Shown here: one piece after another, positions 46,001-54,786 of the stretch
Numbering within the stretch: the stretch's first letter is position 1
How the letters are laid out: every line of letters starts with the position of its first letter
NCBI RefSeq assembly: GCF_017826695.1
Contig: NZ_JAFFZW010000004.1
Coordinates: 310,001-374,000 of the forward strand
Direction: 5' to 3'
From: Pseudomonas alliivorans
GTDB taxonomy: Bacteria; Pseudomonadota; Gammaproteobacteria; Pseudomonadales; Pseudomonadaceae
DNA: 64,000 bases
Translations under genes and position numbers: made by a program
The notes under the pieces: generated by a model
The model's database searches: none
Told to the model about the DNA's origin: nothing
The model's input: the letters and a program-made list of their open reading frames with translations, nothing else

Positions 46001-47350
46001 TCAAGTGGCGTCCGAATGGCTGACCCAGCCCTTGATCAGGATGGCCAGCGCGGCCAGTGCAGCAGGCACCACCAGCGCCGTCAGCACCTGCTCGAACGTC
46101 CAGCCAAGGCCGAGCAGAGTGGCACCGGCCCATGCGCCAAGAATCGCACCGAACCGGCCGATACCCAGCATCCATGACACGCCCGTGGCGCGGCCCTGAG
46201 TCGGATAGAAGCGCGCTGCCAGCGAAGGCATCGCCGACTGCGCGCCGTTGATGCACATGCCGGCGACCAGCACCAGCGTTCCCAGGACGGCCACATTGCC
46301 GAGGCTCTGCCCGACCAGCCAGGCGAACACGCCAGCCAGTGCGTAGGCAACGCCTATGACCTTGTGCGGGTTGTAGCGATCCATCGCCCAGCCGACGCCC
46401 ACGGCACTGAGCACACCACCGAACTGGAACAGCGCACCAATGAAAGCCGACTGCTCCATGCTCGCGCCGCTGTCGCGCATCAATGTCGGCAGCCAGCTGG
46501 TCAGCAGGTAAACGATCACCAGCCCCATGAAATAGGTCAGCCACAACAACAAAGTCCCCGCACTGTACGTGCCGGAGAAAATCACTTTAAAGACATTGCG
46601 GCTGCTGACGGTCTTCTGCTCAGGAACGCTGAACGCGGTCACGCCCGCCACTTCCTTCGGAGCAATCGGTGCCAGCACCTTGCGAATCCGCTCCACACCC
46701 CGGTTGCGCACCACCAGAAACCGCGCCGACTCCGGCAGCCAGACCATCAGCACCACCGCCAGCACCAGCGGCAGAATCCCGCCGAGCATCAACAGACTGT
46801 GCCAGCCCAGGCTGGGAATCATCTTGGCGGACACGAAACCGCCGCAGGCCATGCCCAGATTGAAGCCGCAGAACATGCTGGTGACCAGCAACGACTTCAG
46901 ACGCTCAGGCGTATATTCGGAGAGCAGCGTAGTCGCGTTGGGCATCGCCGCCCCCAGCCCCAGACCGGTCAGCAGACGCAACACCAGCAACTGATCGATG
47001 TTGGTGCTGTAGGCAGACGCCAGGCTGAACAGCCCGAACAGAAACACCGCCACCACCAGCACCACCTTGCGGCCGAAGCGGTCCGCCAGCGGACCGGAAC
47101 CCAGCGCGCCGAAGACCATGCCGATCAACGCAGCGCTCATGACCGGCCCGAGGCTGGCGCGGTCGATGCCCCAATCCTGGCTCAGCGCAGGCGCGATAAA
47201 GCCCATCGCCGCCGTGTCCAATCCGTCGAGAAAAACAATCAGAAAGCACAGCGCAACCACGCGCCACTGGTAACCCGATAACGGCTGGGCATTGATGAAA
47301 GCCTGAACGTCGAACGGGCCTGTCGCAGGCCCGCGAGCTGATAGTGTCAT
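46001..47350 (-). CDS. pcaK: Aromatic acid:H+ symporter, PcaK type
   Basis: This 449-residue MFS protein has the AAHS motif DGLDTAAMGFIAPALSQDW in the first loop and FGALGSGPLADRFGRKVVL as motif A. It imports 4-hydroxybenzoate or protocatechuate. Start chosen at ATG 47350, 8 bases after AAGGA; an ATG at 47356 is too close to that ribosome site. It lies within pcaHG-K-BC. Confidence 0.92.
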   Translation of the reverse strand: MTLSARGPATGPFDVQAFINAQPLSGYQWRVVALCFLIVFLDGLDTAAMGFIAPALSQDWGIDRASLGPVMSAALIGMVFGALGSGPLADRFGRKVVLVVAVFLFGLFSLASAYSTNIDQLLVLRLLTGLGLGAAMPNATTLLSEYTPERLKSLLVTSMFCGFNLGMACGGFVSAKMIPSLGWHSLLMLGGILPLVLAVVLMVWLPESARFLVVRNRGVERIRKVLAPIAPKEVAGVTAFSVPEQKTVSSRNVFKVIFSGTYSAGTLLLWLTYFMGLVIVYLLTSWLPTLMRDSGASMEQSAFIGALFQFGGVLSAVGVGWAMDRYNPHKVIGVAYALAGVFAWLVGQSLGNVAVLGTLVLVAGMCINGAQSAMPSLAARFYPTQGRATGVSWMLGIGRFGAILGAWAGATLLGLGWTFEQVLTALVVPAALAALAILIKGWVSHSDAT

Positions 47351-47417
47351 GAACATTTCCTTTTATTTTTATAAGGTCACCTGCGCCTGCAGATGCCGAT
47401 CAGCGCACGCACATCAC

Positions 47418-48020
47418 TTAGAAATCGAAAAACACCGTTTCGCCTTCCCCCTGCACTCGGATATCGAAACGATAGGCGGTTTTTCCGTCCAGCTCGCAAC
47501 GCCTTGCGATCAGCGTTTCGCGGCGTTGTGGCTGCTCGATCAGGTTGAGCACCGGATCGACGAGATTGGCCTCTGCTTCGTCGTCGAAATACAGTCGGGT
47601 CTGCAAGTGAATATTGATGCCGCGAGCGAACAGCGAAACGTTGATGTGCGAGGCCATCGGCACACCGGCAGCGTTGCGCACCGAGCCGGGCTTGACGGTC
47701 TTGAGAACCCACTGCCCATCGTCCGAGGTGGCGGTGCGACCGAAGCCGTTGAACGGGTTCGCCGAATCGTATTCGCTGTGATAGGCGCCTTCGTGGTCGG
47801 CCTGCCAGAACTCCAGATAGGCGTCGCGGATCAGGTGGCCATTGCCGTCGAATACGTTGCCCAGCAACACGATGTGCTCACCTGGCGCATCGGGCCTGAC
47901 CATCTCGTTCCAGATTTCCAGTTCGCGGGTCGGATTGCCGGCCACCTGTGGGGCCAGGCCGATGTGCACGTAGGGACCTGCGGTCTGCGAAGGGGTTTCC
48001 TGCAGTAATTGAACGGGCAT
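47418..48020 (-). CDS. pcaG: Protocatechuate 3,4-dioxygenase alpha subunit
   Basis: This 200-residue intradiol-dioxygenase-fold protein starts at ATG 48020 (MPVQLLQETPSQTAGPYVHI). It contains LEFWQADHEGAYHSEYD and ASHINVSLFARGINIHLQTR. The alpha subunit lacks the iron and lines the active site contributed by PcaH. It begins 10 bases after pcaH. Confidence 0.97.
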   Translation of the reverse strand: MPVQLLQETPSQTAGPYVHIGLAPQVAGNPTRELEIWNEMVRPDAPGEHIVLLGNVFDGNGHLIRDAYLEFWQADHEGAYHSEYDSANPFNGFGRTATSDDGQWVLKTVKPGSVRNAAGVPMASHINVSLFARGINIHLQTRLYFDDEAEANLVDPVLNLIEQPQRRETLIARRCELDGKTAYRFDIRVQGEGETVFFDF

Positions 48021-48030
48021 GTCGGCCTCC

Positions 48031-48750
48031 TCAGCAGTTTTCGAAGTGAGTCTTGCGCTGGCCGCGCAGAACAATATCAAAGCGGTATGCCAGGCAATCC
48101 ATCGGGTTGCCCATGGCCAGATCGAGCCGGGCGATCAGGCTCTGAACCGCATCGGGATTGGCGATGGATTTCACGATCGGGCAGATCGGAATCAGCGGAT
48201 CGCCTTCGAAATACAGTTGGGTGATCAAGCGTGTGGCAATCGACGGGCCACTGATCGACACATGAATATGCGCCGGACGCCAGTCGTTGGGACCGTTGCG
48301 CCACGGGTAAGGACCGGGCTTGACGGTACGAAAGCTGTAATTCCCCTCGCTGTCGGTCAGTGTCCGGCCCACGCCACCGAAATTGGGATCCATGGGAGCG
48401 AGGTACGCGTCGCGCTTGTGACGGTAGCGACCGCCCGCGTTGGCCTGCCAGATTTCCACCAGCGTGTGCGGAATCGGCTTGCCGTACTGATCACAGACCC
48501 GACCGGCAAGCAGAATGCGCTCACCGATAGGCAGCCCGCCATTGTTGAAATTCAGCAACAGGTCGTTGTCGTGCTGACCGAACTTCAGGTGCGAGAAATC
48601 CGGTCCGGAGGCTTCGGAAATGGACTGAGGGATACTCACCAGCGCCTGACGCGGCGAGCGCAGGATCGAGGTCTTGTAATCAGGCGTCAGAGCTTTGGGG
48701 TGCCAGTTGCGATCACGAATGACGAAGCGGCTGTTGTCCGCGACAGACAT
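48031..48750 (-). CDS. pcaH: Protocatechuate 3,4-dioxygenase beta subunit
   Basis: This 239-residue subunit starts at ATG 48750 and holds the non-haem Fe(III). Ligands visible at about Tyr109 ([11 protein letters not shown]), Tyr148 (KPGPYPW), His161 and His163 (PAHIHVSI) match the P. putida enzyme. It opens protocatechuate to carboxymuconate. A candidate PcaQ site lies 124 bases upstream. Confidence 0.98.
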   Translation of the reverse strand: MSVADNSRFVIRDRNWHPKALTPDYKTSILRSPRQALVSIPQSISEASGPDFSHLKFGQHDNDLLLNFNNGGLPIGERILLAGRVCDQYGKPIPHTLVEIWQANAGGRYRHKRDAYLAPMDPNFGGVGRTLTDSEGNYSFRTVKPGPYPWRNGPNDWRPAHIHVSISGPSIATRLITQLYFEGDPLIPICPIVKSIANPDAVQSLIARLDLAMGNPMDCLAYRFDIVLRGQRKTHFENC

Positions 48751-48873
48751 GGCGTTCTCCTTGATTGTTGATTTTCTTATGAGCGCACGAGCGTCTGGCA
48801 CTTGCGCTACAGGCTGTGGCGAAGTGTCGCGCGCTTCAGGTGTCAACCAACACTGAAAAATTGCCTGCCATCC

Positions 48874-48889
48874 ATAACCAAATGGTTAT
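48874..48889. promoter_or_regulatory. PcaQ-like operator between pcaQ and pcaH
   Basis: ATAACC-AAAT-GGTTAT is a perfect inverted repeat with a 4-base spacer. It matches the PcaQ site known from Sinorhizobium (ATAACC-N4-GGTTAA, from memory) except for the last base. It overlaps the pcaQ stop codon and lies upstream of pcaH. Confidence 0.75.
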
Positions 48890-49815
48890 GCATAAACCAT
48901 CTGTCGGTAGGTCTCGCCAACCACGCGAAACTCATCCACGCACCACTGGGCAGCGCGGCTTAGCGGAACGGCCGGGTTGCTGCACAACCCCACCGAACCG
49001 CCCGGTTCGCGCACTCCCATGTCCAGCTCGACCAGCGTGCCGTTGTGCAATTCCTGCAAAACGGCGTCCAGTGGCGCGATCCAGATCGCATCGCTGCGCT
49101 CGACATAGCGCCGACTCAGCGTCAGCGACAACGTCTCAAGGCGCTGGCGCGGCGGTTGTACGCCGCACTGCACGAACAGGCTGTCGGCGAACTTGCGGAT
49201 GGTGGTGCCCGCCAGCGGCAATACCAGCGGGAAATCCGCGAGACGCTCGGGCTTGAGCGGCGCCGCCAGCAACGGGTGACCGGTACGCACCACCAGCGTC
49301 ATGGATTCGTTGTAAAGATGCTCGAACGTCAGTCCCAGAATCTGCGGGCTGTCGGTCATGCGCCCGACCACCAGATCCAGCTCTCCAACACGCAGTTGCG
49401 ACAAAAGGTAAGCGCTGGGGCCGGTCATGACACTGATGATCAAGGCGGGGTGTTGTTCGTGCAGACGCCCGACGACTTCGGGAACCAGCAGACTCTCGGC
49501 CGTCGACAGCACGCCCAGACGCGCCGTGACCGTTTCGTGCTCACCGGAGCGCAGGCTGTTCACGCCCTCGCGCAAGGCCTGAACACTGGGCCCGGCATAA
49601 CGCATGAACGCCACACCGGCTTCGGTCAGCGCTGCGCCGGTTTTACTGCGCACGAACAGCGTCGTCTGCAGCAGGGTTTCCAGCTCCTTGAGCGTCTTGG
49701 AAAGCGCTGGCTGGCTGATCGACAACACATCGCAGGCCCGCGCCAGACTGCCCTGGCGCGCCACTTCGAGAAAGCACACCAGATGGCGAAACTTGATTCG
49801 GGTATCGATATTCAA
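48886..49815 (-). CDS. pcaQ: LysR-family activator of protocatechuate genes
   Basis: This 309-residue LysR protein has an N-terminal helix-turn-helix (RHLVCFLEVARQGSLARACD, then SISQPALSKTLKELE) and the PcaQ/GbpR-type effector domain. It is next to pcaHG and shares its direction; many PcaQ genes are divergent from their target. It should activate pca genes in response to carboxymuconate or similar. The site at 48874 supports this. Confidence 0.9.
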   Translation of the reverse strand: MNIDTRIKFRHLVCFLEVARQGSLARACDVLSISQPALSKTLKELETLLQTTLFVRSKTGAALTEAGVAFMRYAGPSVQALREGVNSLRSGEHETVTARLGVLSTAESLLVPEVVGRLHEQHPALIISVMTGPSAYLLSQLRVGELDLVVGRMTDSPQILGLTFEHLYNESMTLVVRTGHPLLAAPLKPERLADFPLVLPLAGTTIRKFADSLFVQCGVQPPRQRLETLSLTLSRRYVERSDAIWIAPLDAVLQELHNGTLVELDMGVREPGGSVGLCSNPAVPLSRAAQWCVDEFRVVGETYRQMVYA

Positions 49816-49848
49816 TGCGCGTATTGCCTTGAGGGAGAAGAAGGTCCG

Positions 49849-50091
49849 TTACTTGCTCAGAAAGGACATCACCTGAGGCGCGTCGAAAGGCCAGTCCAGC
49901 TCTTCGCCGGTGTCCACACGACGCAGCACCGGTATCCTCAGTTCATAACGTTCGAACAGCCACTCATCCTCGCAGATGTCGCGTCGCTCAACCAGCAGAC
50001 CGCACTCGTCCACGAACGGCAGCAACACGGCTTGGGCAATGTCGCACAAATGACAGCCCAGGGTGCCGAACAGTTGGCATTCAGGAAGCAT
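49849..50091 (-). CDS. Thioredoxin-like/glutaredoxin-family small protein (DUF836-like)
   Basis: This 80-residue protein starts at ATG 50091 after GAGGA; longer frames lack this. It begins MLPECQLFGTLGCHLCDIAQ, with a CxxC (GCHLC) redox motif at the helix start, and contains IPVLRRVDTGEELDWPFDA. It is a glutaredoxin-fold protein of unknown partner. Confidence 0.85.
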   Translation of the reverse strand: MLPECQLFGTLGCHLCDIAQAVLLPFVDECGLLVERRDICEDEWLFERYELRIPVLRRVDTGEELDWPFDAPQVMSFLSK

Positions 50092-50181
50092 CGAACCATC
50101 CTCGTACAGAGCGTGACCTGCTGGAAATATTCTAGGCCCGGTCATTGACCGCGTCGAGGTAACCGACAAGCCGTATCGGCA

Positions 50182-50802
50182 CTACAGCGGTTCAGCGGTT
50201 GCCCGCCAGTCAGGCTGTTTGAAGGCGCGCTCGGAGCCGGATATCTTGACCGAAATACGATCCAGCAGTCGCTCCGCGTTGTACTGGGTGGCCGTGCTGC
50301 TGATGGCAATGAACAACAGACCGGCAAGGACGGCTGACGAAGGAATCCGTCTGGCGGCATGCTGCTCCAGACCAAGAAGAAACAGGCAGGCAGCCGCAGA
50401 GCCCAGCAACGCCCCCGCCACCGCCTCGGCCAGTGGATGAATGAATGGCGCGACACAAAAGACACTGTACAGCCAGCCCAGCAGCAGTCCGGTCAGGGCA
50501 CCGGGCCAGCGAAGACGCTGATCGCGCTGCCGAGCCAGAAGACTCAGGCCGACGGTCAGTATCAGGCAGGTATTCATGGCATGCCCGCTGAGCACGTAGA
50601 TCCCCAGACTCTCGATCGCCACACCCCAGCCCTTGAACAGCACTTTGCTGATCACCACCGTCGAATAGGTTGCGAAGAGCGTTGCTGCCCACAACAAGGC
50701 CGATCGTTTCGAGCGAGCCGTCCATAGCCACGCAGCGATCACCAGTGCTGCGGGCAGCATGACCGTGATCCCGCCATAGGGGGTAAACAAGTGTGGCCCC
50801 AT
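50182..50802 (-). CDS. PAP2-like membrane protein, degenerate motifs
   Basis: This 206-residue protein has about six membrane helices. A central IYVLSGHAMNTC resembles the PSGH motif of PAP2 phosphatases, and HPLAEAVAGALLG resembles the third motif. The first motif (KxxxxxxRP) and the usual SR..H...D pattern are not clear (H-PLA-E). It could be a divergent lipid phosphatase or a non-enzymatic relative. Confidence 0.65.
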   Translation of the reverse strand: MGPHLFTPYGGITVMLPAALVIAAWLWTARSKRSALLWAATLFATYSTVVISKVLFKGWGVAIESLGIYVLSGHAMNTCLILTVGLSLLARQRDQRLRWPGALTGLLLGWLYSVFCVAPFIHPLAEAVAGALLGSAAACLFLLGLEQHAARRIPSSAVLAGLLFIAISSTATQYNAERLLDRISVKISGSERAFKQPDWRATAEPL

Positions 50803-50882
50803 CCGCCCGTCTCCTCGATCCGGTTGTTCTCTCGGCGACGCATCTCAGCAGAGCCCTGCCTGCGGGCGCCACGTAATTTTTT

Positions 50883-51968
50883 CTATGCACCCACCTTCGC
50901 CGCGCCAGTTCTAAAGCGCCGTTTACCGAACGCATTGGCGCGATCCAGCACCGGCTTCTCGAAACAGCGATAACCCACCCAGCCGTAACACAGAGTGGCC
51001 GCCACCATCAGGGCTGCGAAGAACAGGTTGTCCAGATAGCTCTCGGGCCATGCGCCCACCAGACTCCAGATACGCCCGATCACTCCCAGCACCAGCAGAT
51101 GAGACAGGTAGATGGTGTAAGACATGTCGCCCACGACCACCAGCGGCGTCGGAATGGCGACCTTCTGCCGTCGCTCCAGCAACGCCAGGGTCAGCACCAG
51201 CAGGCCGAACGTGCTTCCAACCGCCAGCATGCGCAGCAAGCCCTGGCTGTCATAGAGCCGAAAGGTCGCGATCAGTGGAATACCCGCCAGCAAGGCCACG
51301 GCCAGCAAGCCCCAGACAGCGGCCGTTGACAGGCGCGCGCTATGCCGACTGTAGAAGAACAGTGCCAGCGCCACACCGATGATGAATTCCAGAGAATAGG
51401 GATGCAGGATGATCTTCAACGCCGACGACTGATCCTGCCAGTCCAGCAACACATTGAACGCTACGATGATCAACGCCCAGCCCGCCATCAGCCACGGTAG
51501 ATGACGCTCCTTGAACAGCAACAACGCAGTAAATACCAGATAGAACCAGAGCTCGAACAGCAGCGACCAGGCGACCATCACCAGCAACACCTTGTCGTTG
51601 GGCAGCAACAGGAACGACATCAGCAGGTTGGACGAGCCATGACCGCTGTTGACCAGCCCCGGCTGCACCAGAAAGACCCCGAGCGTGATGAAGAAATACA
51701 GCCAGTAGGTCGGATAGATTCGCGACACGCGGTTGAACAGAAAGCGCTGAGCCTCAACACCCTTCTGGAACCGGCCACGACTGACGATGACCATCACGAA
51801 CCCGCTGATGACGAAAAACAGGTCCACACCCAACTGAAAGAAATCCAGCGAAGGCGGCAGCACGGTATCGCCACCGGAAAATCGCGCCTCGATCGGCATC
51901 ATGTGAAACAGCACCACACCCAGAACGGCCAGGCCCCTCAATCCTTGCAGCGAGTACAACCGCTCCAT
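50883..51968 (-). CDS. Acyltransferase-3 family membrane protein
   Basis: This 361-residue protein has about ten membrane helices and the family start RLYSLQGLRGLAVLGVVLFH with the catalytic histidine and arginine; FQLGVDLFFVISGFVM and RFLFNRVSRIYPTYWLYFF follow. It O-acetylates or otherwise acylates a surface sugar. Start chosen at ATG 51968 after GAGAGGGG; a TTG 12 bases earlier is possible. No sugar operon is adjacent. Confidence 0.93.
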   Translation of the reverse strand: MERLYSLQGLRGLAVLGVVLFHMMPIEARFSGGDTVLPPSLDFFQLGVDLFFVISGFVMVIVSRGRFQKGVEAQRFLFNRVSRIYPTYWLYFFITLGVFLVQPGLVNSGHGSSNLLMSFLLLPNDKVLLVMVAWSLLFELWFYLVFTALLLFKERHLPWLMAGWALIIVAFNVLLDWQDQSSALKIILHPYSLEFIIGVALALFFYSRHSARLSTAAVWGLLAVALLAGIPLIATFRLYDSQGLLRMLAVGSTFGLLVLTLALLERRQKVAIPTPLVVVGDMSYTIYLSHLLVLGVIGRIWSLVGAWPESYLDNLFFAALMVAATLCYGWVGYRCFEKPVLDRANAFGKRRFRTGAAKVGA

Positions 51969-52381
51969 GCCCCTCTCCAATCACTGACCGACGCTGCGCC
52001 GGTACTTCCAGAACGACCTCAGGCGAGTACAACGCCCGGTTCAAACGCGGCGCGGGCAAGCCGCTTCCCACCGTTGGCTGTGTGCCGCGAGCCCGCGCAG
52101 TGCAATCCTGCCACTCGCCTGCACGAGCATAGCCAACCGCAGCCATTATGAAACAGGCAAGCCAGCCTCCCGGTTTTTTTCTCGTGCCTGGCGCTTATGG
52201 AGTAAGGTTGTCTCCCGGCCAACCGCCGATGCGCCGATCTGGCGCAAATGCCTGCACACCCTGCACCAGCACAAGGCGAAAGCAGTGTCGCCACCCGACT
52301 TGCATCGACGCGGCAATTGAAATGAACCTTCGCCAATTCCCTGTACTCGAACCATCCATACGCCACCAAACGGAGAAAACC
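51969..52381. other. Intergenic region, promoters and a REP element
   Basis: 413 bases between the divergent acyltransferase and elaB-type operon. Apart from the REP at 52049-52073 I see no gene and no clear promoter boxes. Frames across it are shadows with no ribosome sites. Confidence 0.4.
52049..52073 (-). repeat. Single REP element
   Basis: Read on the minus strand, CGGTGGGAAGCGGCTTGCCC (continuing GCG) carries the GTGGGA..GGCTTGCC core also seen in the REP pair at 41670. It stands alone, without a nearby inverted partner. Confidence 0.7.
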
Positions 52382-52696
52382 ATGCCTCGCCAAACCGCAC
52401 AGAATGCTCAGGAAATCTTGATGGCAGACTTTCAGGTCCTGGTCGCCGACACCGAGAAGCTGCTGGCGCACACCGCAACACTCGCCGGTGATCAGGCAGA
52501 CGAACTGCGTGCCCAGATTCAGGAAAGCCTGCTGCGTGCCAAAGAGACGCTCAAGCAGACTGAAGAATCCCTGCGCGAGCGTGGCGAAGCGGCAATCGTC
52601 GCAACCGAAGAATACGTACAGAACAACCCATGGCAATCGGTCGGCCTGGCCGCCGGTGCCGGTTTCCTGATCGGCCTGCTGGCCACAAGGCGCTAA
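52382..52696 (+). CDS. ElaB/YqjD-family membrane-anchored protein
   Basis: This 104-residue DUF883 protein has a long helical region (residues 10-75, heptad-like) and a C-terminal membrane helix ending in basic residues (SVGLAAGAGFLIGLLATRR). In E. coli, such proteins tether ribosomes to the inner membrane in stationary phase. It is followed by yqjE- and yqjK-like genes, as in the yqjD-yqjE-yqjK operon. Start at ATG 52382 after GGAGA. Confidence 0.9.
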   Translation: MPRQTAQNAQEILMADFQVLVADTEKLLAHTATLAGDQADELRAQIQESLLRAKETLKQTEESLRERGEAAIVATEEYVQNNPWQSVGLAAGAGFLIGLLATRR

Positions 52697-52700
52697 TACC

Positions 52701-53093
52701 ATGACTTTGGGAACGGAATCAGGTCCGCCCCACGCGGACCACGGCTCTTCACCGCGGCGCCTGGGTGCCGCTTTTCTGGGCTTGCTGCACAGCCATGTCG
52801 AGCTGTTCGGCATCGAACTGCAGGAGCAGAAGGCTCGTACCGTCAGTCTGTTGCTGTTCGCGGGGCTGGCACTGGTTTTCGGCCTGCTGCTGCTCACCGG
52901 GCTTTCGGCACTGCTGCTGATCGTGTTGTGGGACAGTTACAGGCTGGCGGGGATCATCGGCCTTTGCACGTTCTACTTCCTGGCTGCGGTGTTCTGCGGA
53001 CTTCGTCTCAAAGCTGCTATTTTCGACGAATCCTCGCCGTTCCATGCCACGCTCGAAGAGCTGGCCAACGACCGTGAGCGACTGATGCCATGA
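52701..53093 (+). CDS. yqjE: YqjE-family (phage holin III-like) membrane protein
   Basis: This 130-residue protein has two membrane helices (about 48-72 and 78-100) with VELFGIELQEQKARTVSLLL before them. It starts 4 bases after the previous stop and overlaps the next start by 4 bases. Function unknown; the family goes with YqjD. Confidence 0.9.
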   Translation: MTLGTESGPPHADHGSSPRRLGAAFLGLLHSHVELFGIELQEQKARTVSLLLFAGLALVFGLLLLTGLSALLLIVLWDSYRLAGIIGLCTFYFLAAVFCGLRLKAAIFDESSPFHATLEELANDRERLMP

Positions 53094-53431
53094 GCGAACC
53101 CAAATCCCATCAGGGCAACACACGTCGCGAGCTGCGCAAGGCGCTGATCCGCCTGCGCATGGAAATGCATCGCCAGGAAATACGTCACGAATCCACCACA
53201 TTGCTGCAGCCCCTGCAACGCTTTCGGGGTCTGCGTCATGACTGGAAAAGTGCGCTGGGCATTCGCCATGCGCCACTGTGGGGGGTGGGTTCGGTCGCGC
53301 TGCTGGGTTTTCTCAGTGGCAAAAAGGCCAAGACCGGACGGACCAGCTTTCTGGGCAAACTGCTTAAACTGGGGATCACGCTCACACCGCTGATCAAGGT
53401 CGCTCTGCAGAGTCGCGCGCGCAAACGCTGA
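53090..53431 (+). CDS. YqjK-like protein
   Basis: This 113-residue protein is basic, with a helical N-terminal half (RRELRKALIRLRMEMHRQEI) and a weakly hydrophobic C-terminal segment (WGVGSVALLGFLSGKK). It is the third gene of the yqjD/E/K-type operon. Function unknown. Confidence 0.85.
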   Translation: MSEPKSHQGNTRRELRKALIRLRMEMHRQEIRHESTTLLQPLQRFRGLRHDWKSALGIRHAPLWGVGSVALLGFLSGKKAKTGRTSFLGKLLKLGITLTPLIKVALQSRARKR

Positions 53432-53559
53432 GACGCCTGTTGGCTGCATTCTTGCTAACTCCTGCCCCATGACATTTCGCCCGCTGTGAACACTTGCAGC
53501 GGGCGGCTTGCGTTTACCTCCCTCATAACGCTCATTCCACCCTCACTAAGGAAGGCCAC

Positions 53560-54723
53560 GTGATTTCAGGGCAACCCCTTGCCTGCTTTCAGCCGTTCAT
53601 TGATACCGCTACCGGCCGCATAGCCGGCGTGGAGGCCCTCGGGAGGCTACGTGACAGCGAAGGACGACTGCATTCGGTCGGGCCGCTGTTCAACGACCCG
53701 CAGGTTCCGGCCGCCGAACTGCGTCGGCTAGACCGCCTGATTCGTGACCACGCCCTGAGCCGTCTGCATCAGGCGCCTGAAGACTGGTTCCTGAGCCTGA
53801 ATATCTCCCCACGCTGGATCAGCCGACTGCGTCCCGGCCAAGCGCTGCCAAGCCTTGCGCAGTTGGTGCAGCATCATGTCCCTGCTGAACGCGTGGTGTT
53901 CGAAATTACCGAACTGGGTGGCGATATTCAGCGTTTGAGCGAGGTCGTGGAGCGCTATCGGCAGGCGGGCGCGCGCATCGCGATCGATGATTTCGGTGCC
54001 GGCTATTCGCAACTGGACAGGGTTCTGGCGTTGCAGCCTGACATCCTCAAACTCGACATGCGCCTGTTTCAGGCCGCAGCCAAGGGCGGCCCGAGCAGCG
54101 ATGTGGTCAAGGCGCTCGCGTTGATGGCGGAAAAAACCGGCTGCTGGATCATTGCCGAAGGCGTCGAGACCGAAGCCGAATTGCACTTCGCCCTGGAGTG
54201 CGGCGCGCGATACGTCCAGGGCTACCTGTTCGCGAAAGGCGAGCTGGCATTCTTCGCTGCCGACGCCTTCGTGGCCCGGTTCGCCGAGCTGCGCGATCGC
54301 TACGTGTTGCGCAAGGTGGCCGAACGCGCGCATCTGATGGACCTGCGACAGCGTCTCGCCATTCTGATGGACACTCTGCAACGCTGGGCGCAGGCACAAG
54401 CGCCGATCAGCGCGCTGCCGCAATTGCACGATTACCCCTGGCTGCTGCGCTTCTATCAGTGCGACCGCCACGGCACGCAGTTGACGCCCAATCTGGAATG
54501 GCGAGACGGTGCCTGGCAAGCCGACGCACGCTATCTGGGCCACAATTGGTCATGGCGCCCGTACTTCTACCACCTTCTTGCCGAGGGCTGGCACGAACGA
54601 CGTCTGACCCTGTCGAACACCTACCGCGACGCCACCACTAACCAGTATTGCCTGACGGCTGGCCAGTTCTTTGACAACGGCTCGCGCCTGCTTCTGATCG
54701 ATATCGATGCCGCCGGGATGTGA
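53560..54723 (+). CDS. EAL-domain protein with C-terminal sensor-like domain
   Basis: This 387-residue protein starts at GTG 53560 after AAGGA; a TTG frame start at 53494 is weaker. The EAL domain (1-245) keeps the catalytic set: EALGRL, LNISPRW, FEITE, IDDFGAGYS, LKLDM, AEGVET and QGY, so it should hydrolyse c-di-GMP. The C-terminal part (about 280-387: FYQCDRHGTQLTPNLEW, then LGHNWSWRPYFYHLL) resembles the YkuI_C/PDC-like sensor. It has no membrane segment. Confidence 0.92.
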   Translation: MISGQPLACFQPFIDTATGRIAGVEALGRLRDSEGRLHSVGPLFNDPQVPAAELRRLDRLIRDHALSRLHQAPEDWFLSLNISPRWISRLRPGQALPSLAQLVQHHVPAERVVFEITELGGDIQRLSEVVERYRQAGARIAIDDFGAGYSQLDRVLALQPDILKLDMRLFQAAAKGGPSSDVVKALALMAEKTGCWIIAEGVETEAELHFALECGARYVQGYLFAKGELAFFAADAFVARFAELRDRYVLRKVAERAHLMDLRQRLAILMDTLQRWAQAQAPISALPQLHDYPWLLRFYQCDRHGTQLTPNLEWRDGAWQADARYLGHNWSWRPYFYHLLAEGWHERRLTLSNTYRDATTNQYCLTAGQFFDNGSRLLLIDIDAAGM

Positions 54724-54786
54724 AGGCCTTGCGGCCAAAGCATCGAACCGGGAAGCTAGGCCAATACGACTGACGGAGTGACCGCC

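Noticed and set aside
46364..47281. 305-codon rightward frame opposite pcaK
   Set aside because: Antisense to a clear MFS gene and rich in histidine, glutamine and arginine, as expected of a shadow.
44500..50200. Search for pcaD, pcaI/J, pcaF or pcaR in the pca block
   Set aside because: No alpha/beta hydrolase, CoA-transferase, thiolase or IclR-type frame was found; pcaD is reported as absent rather than guessed.
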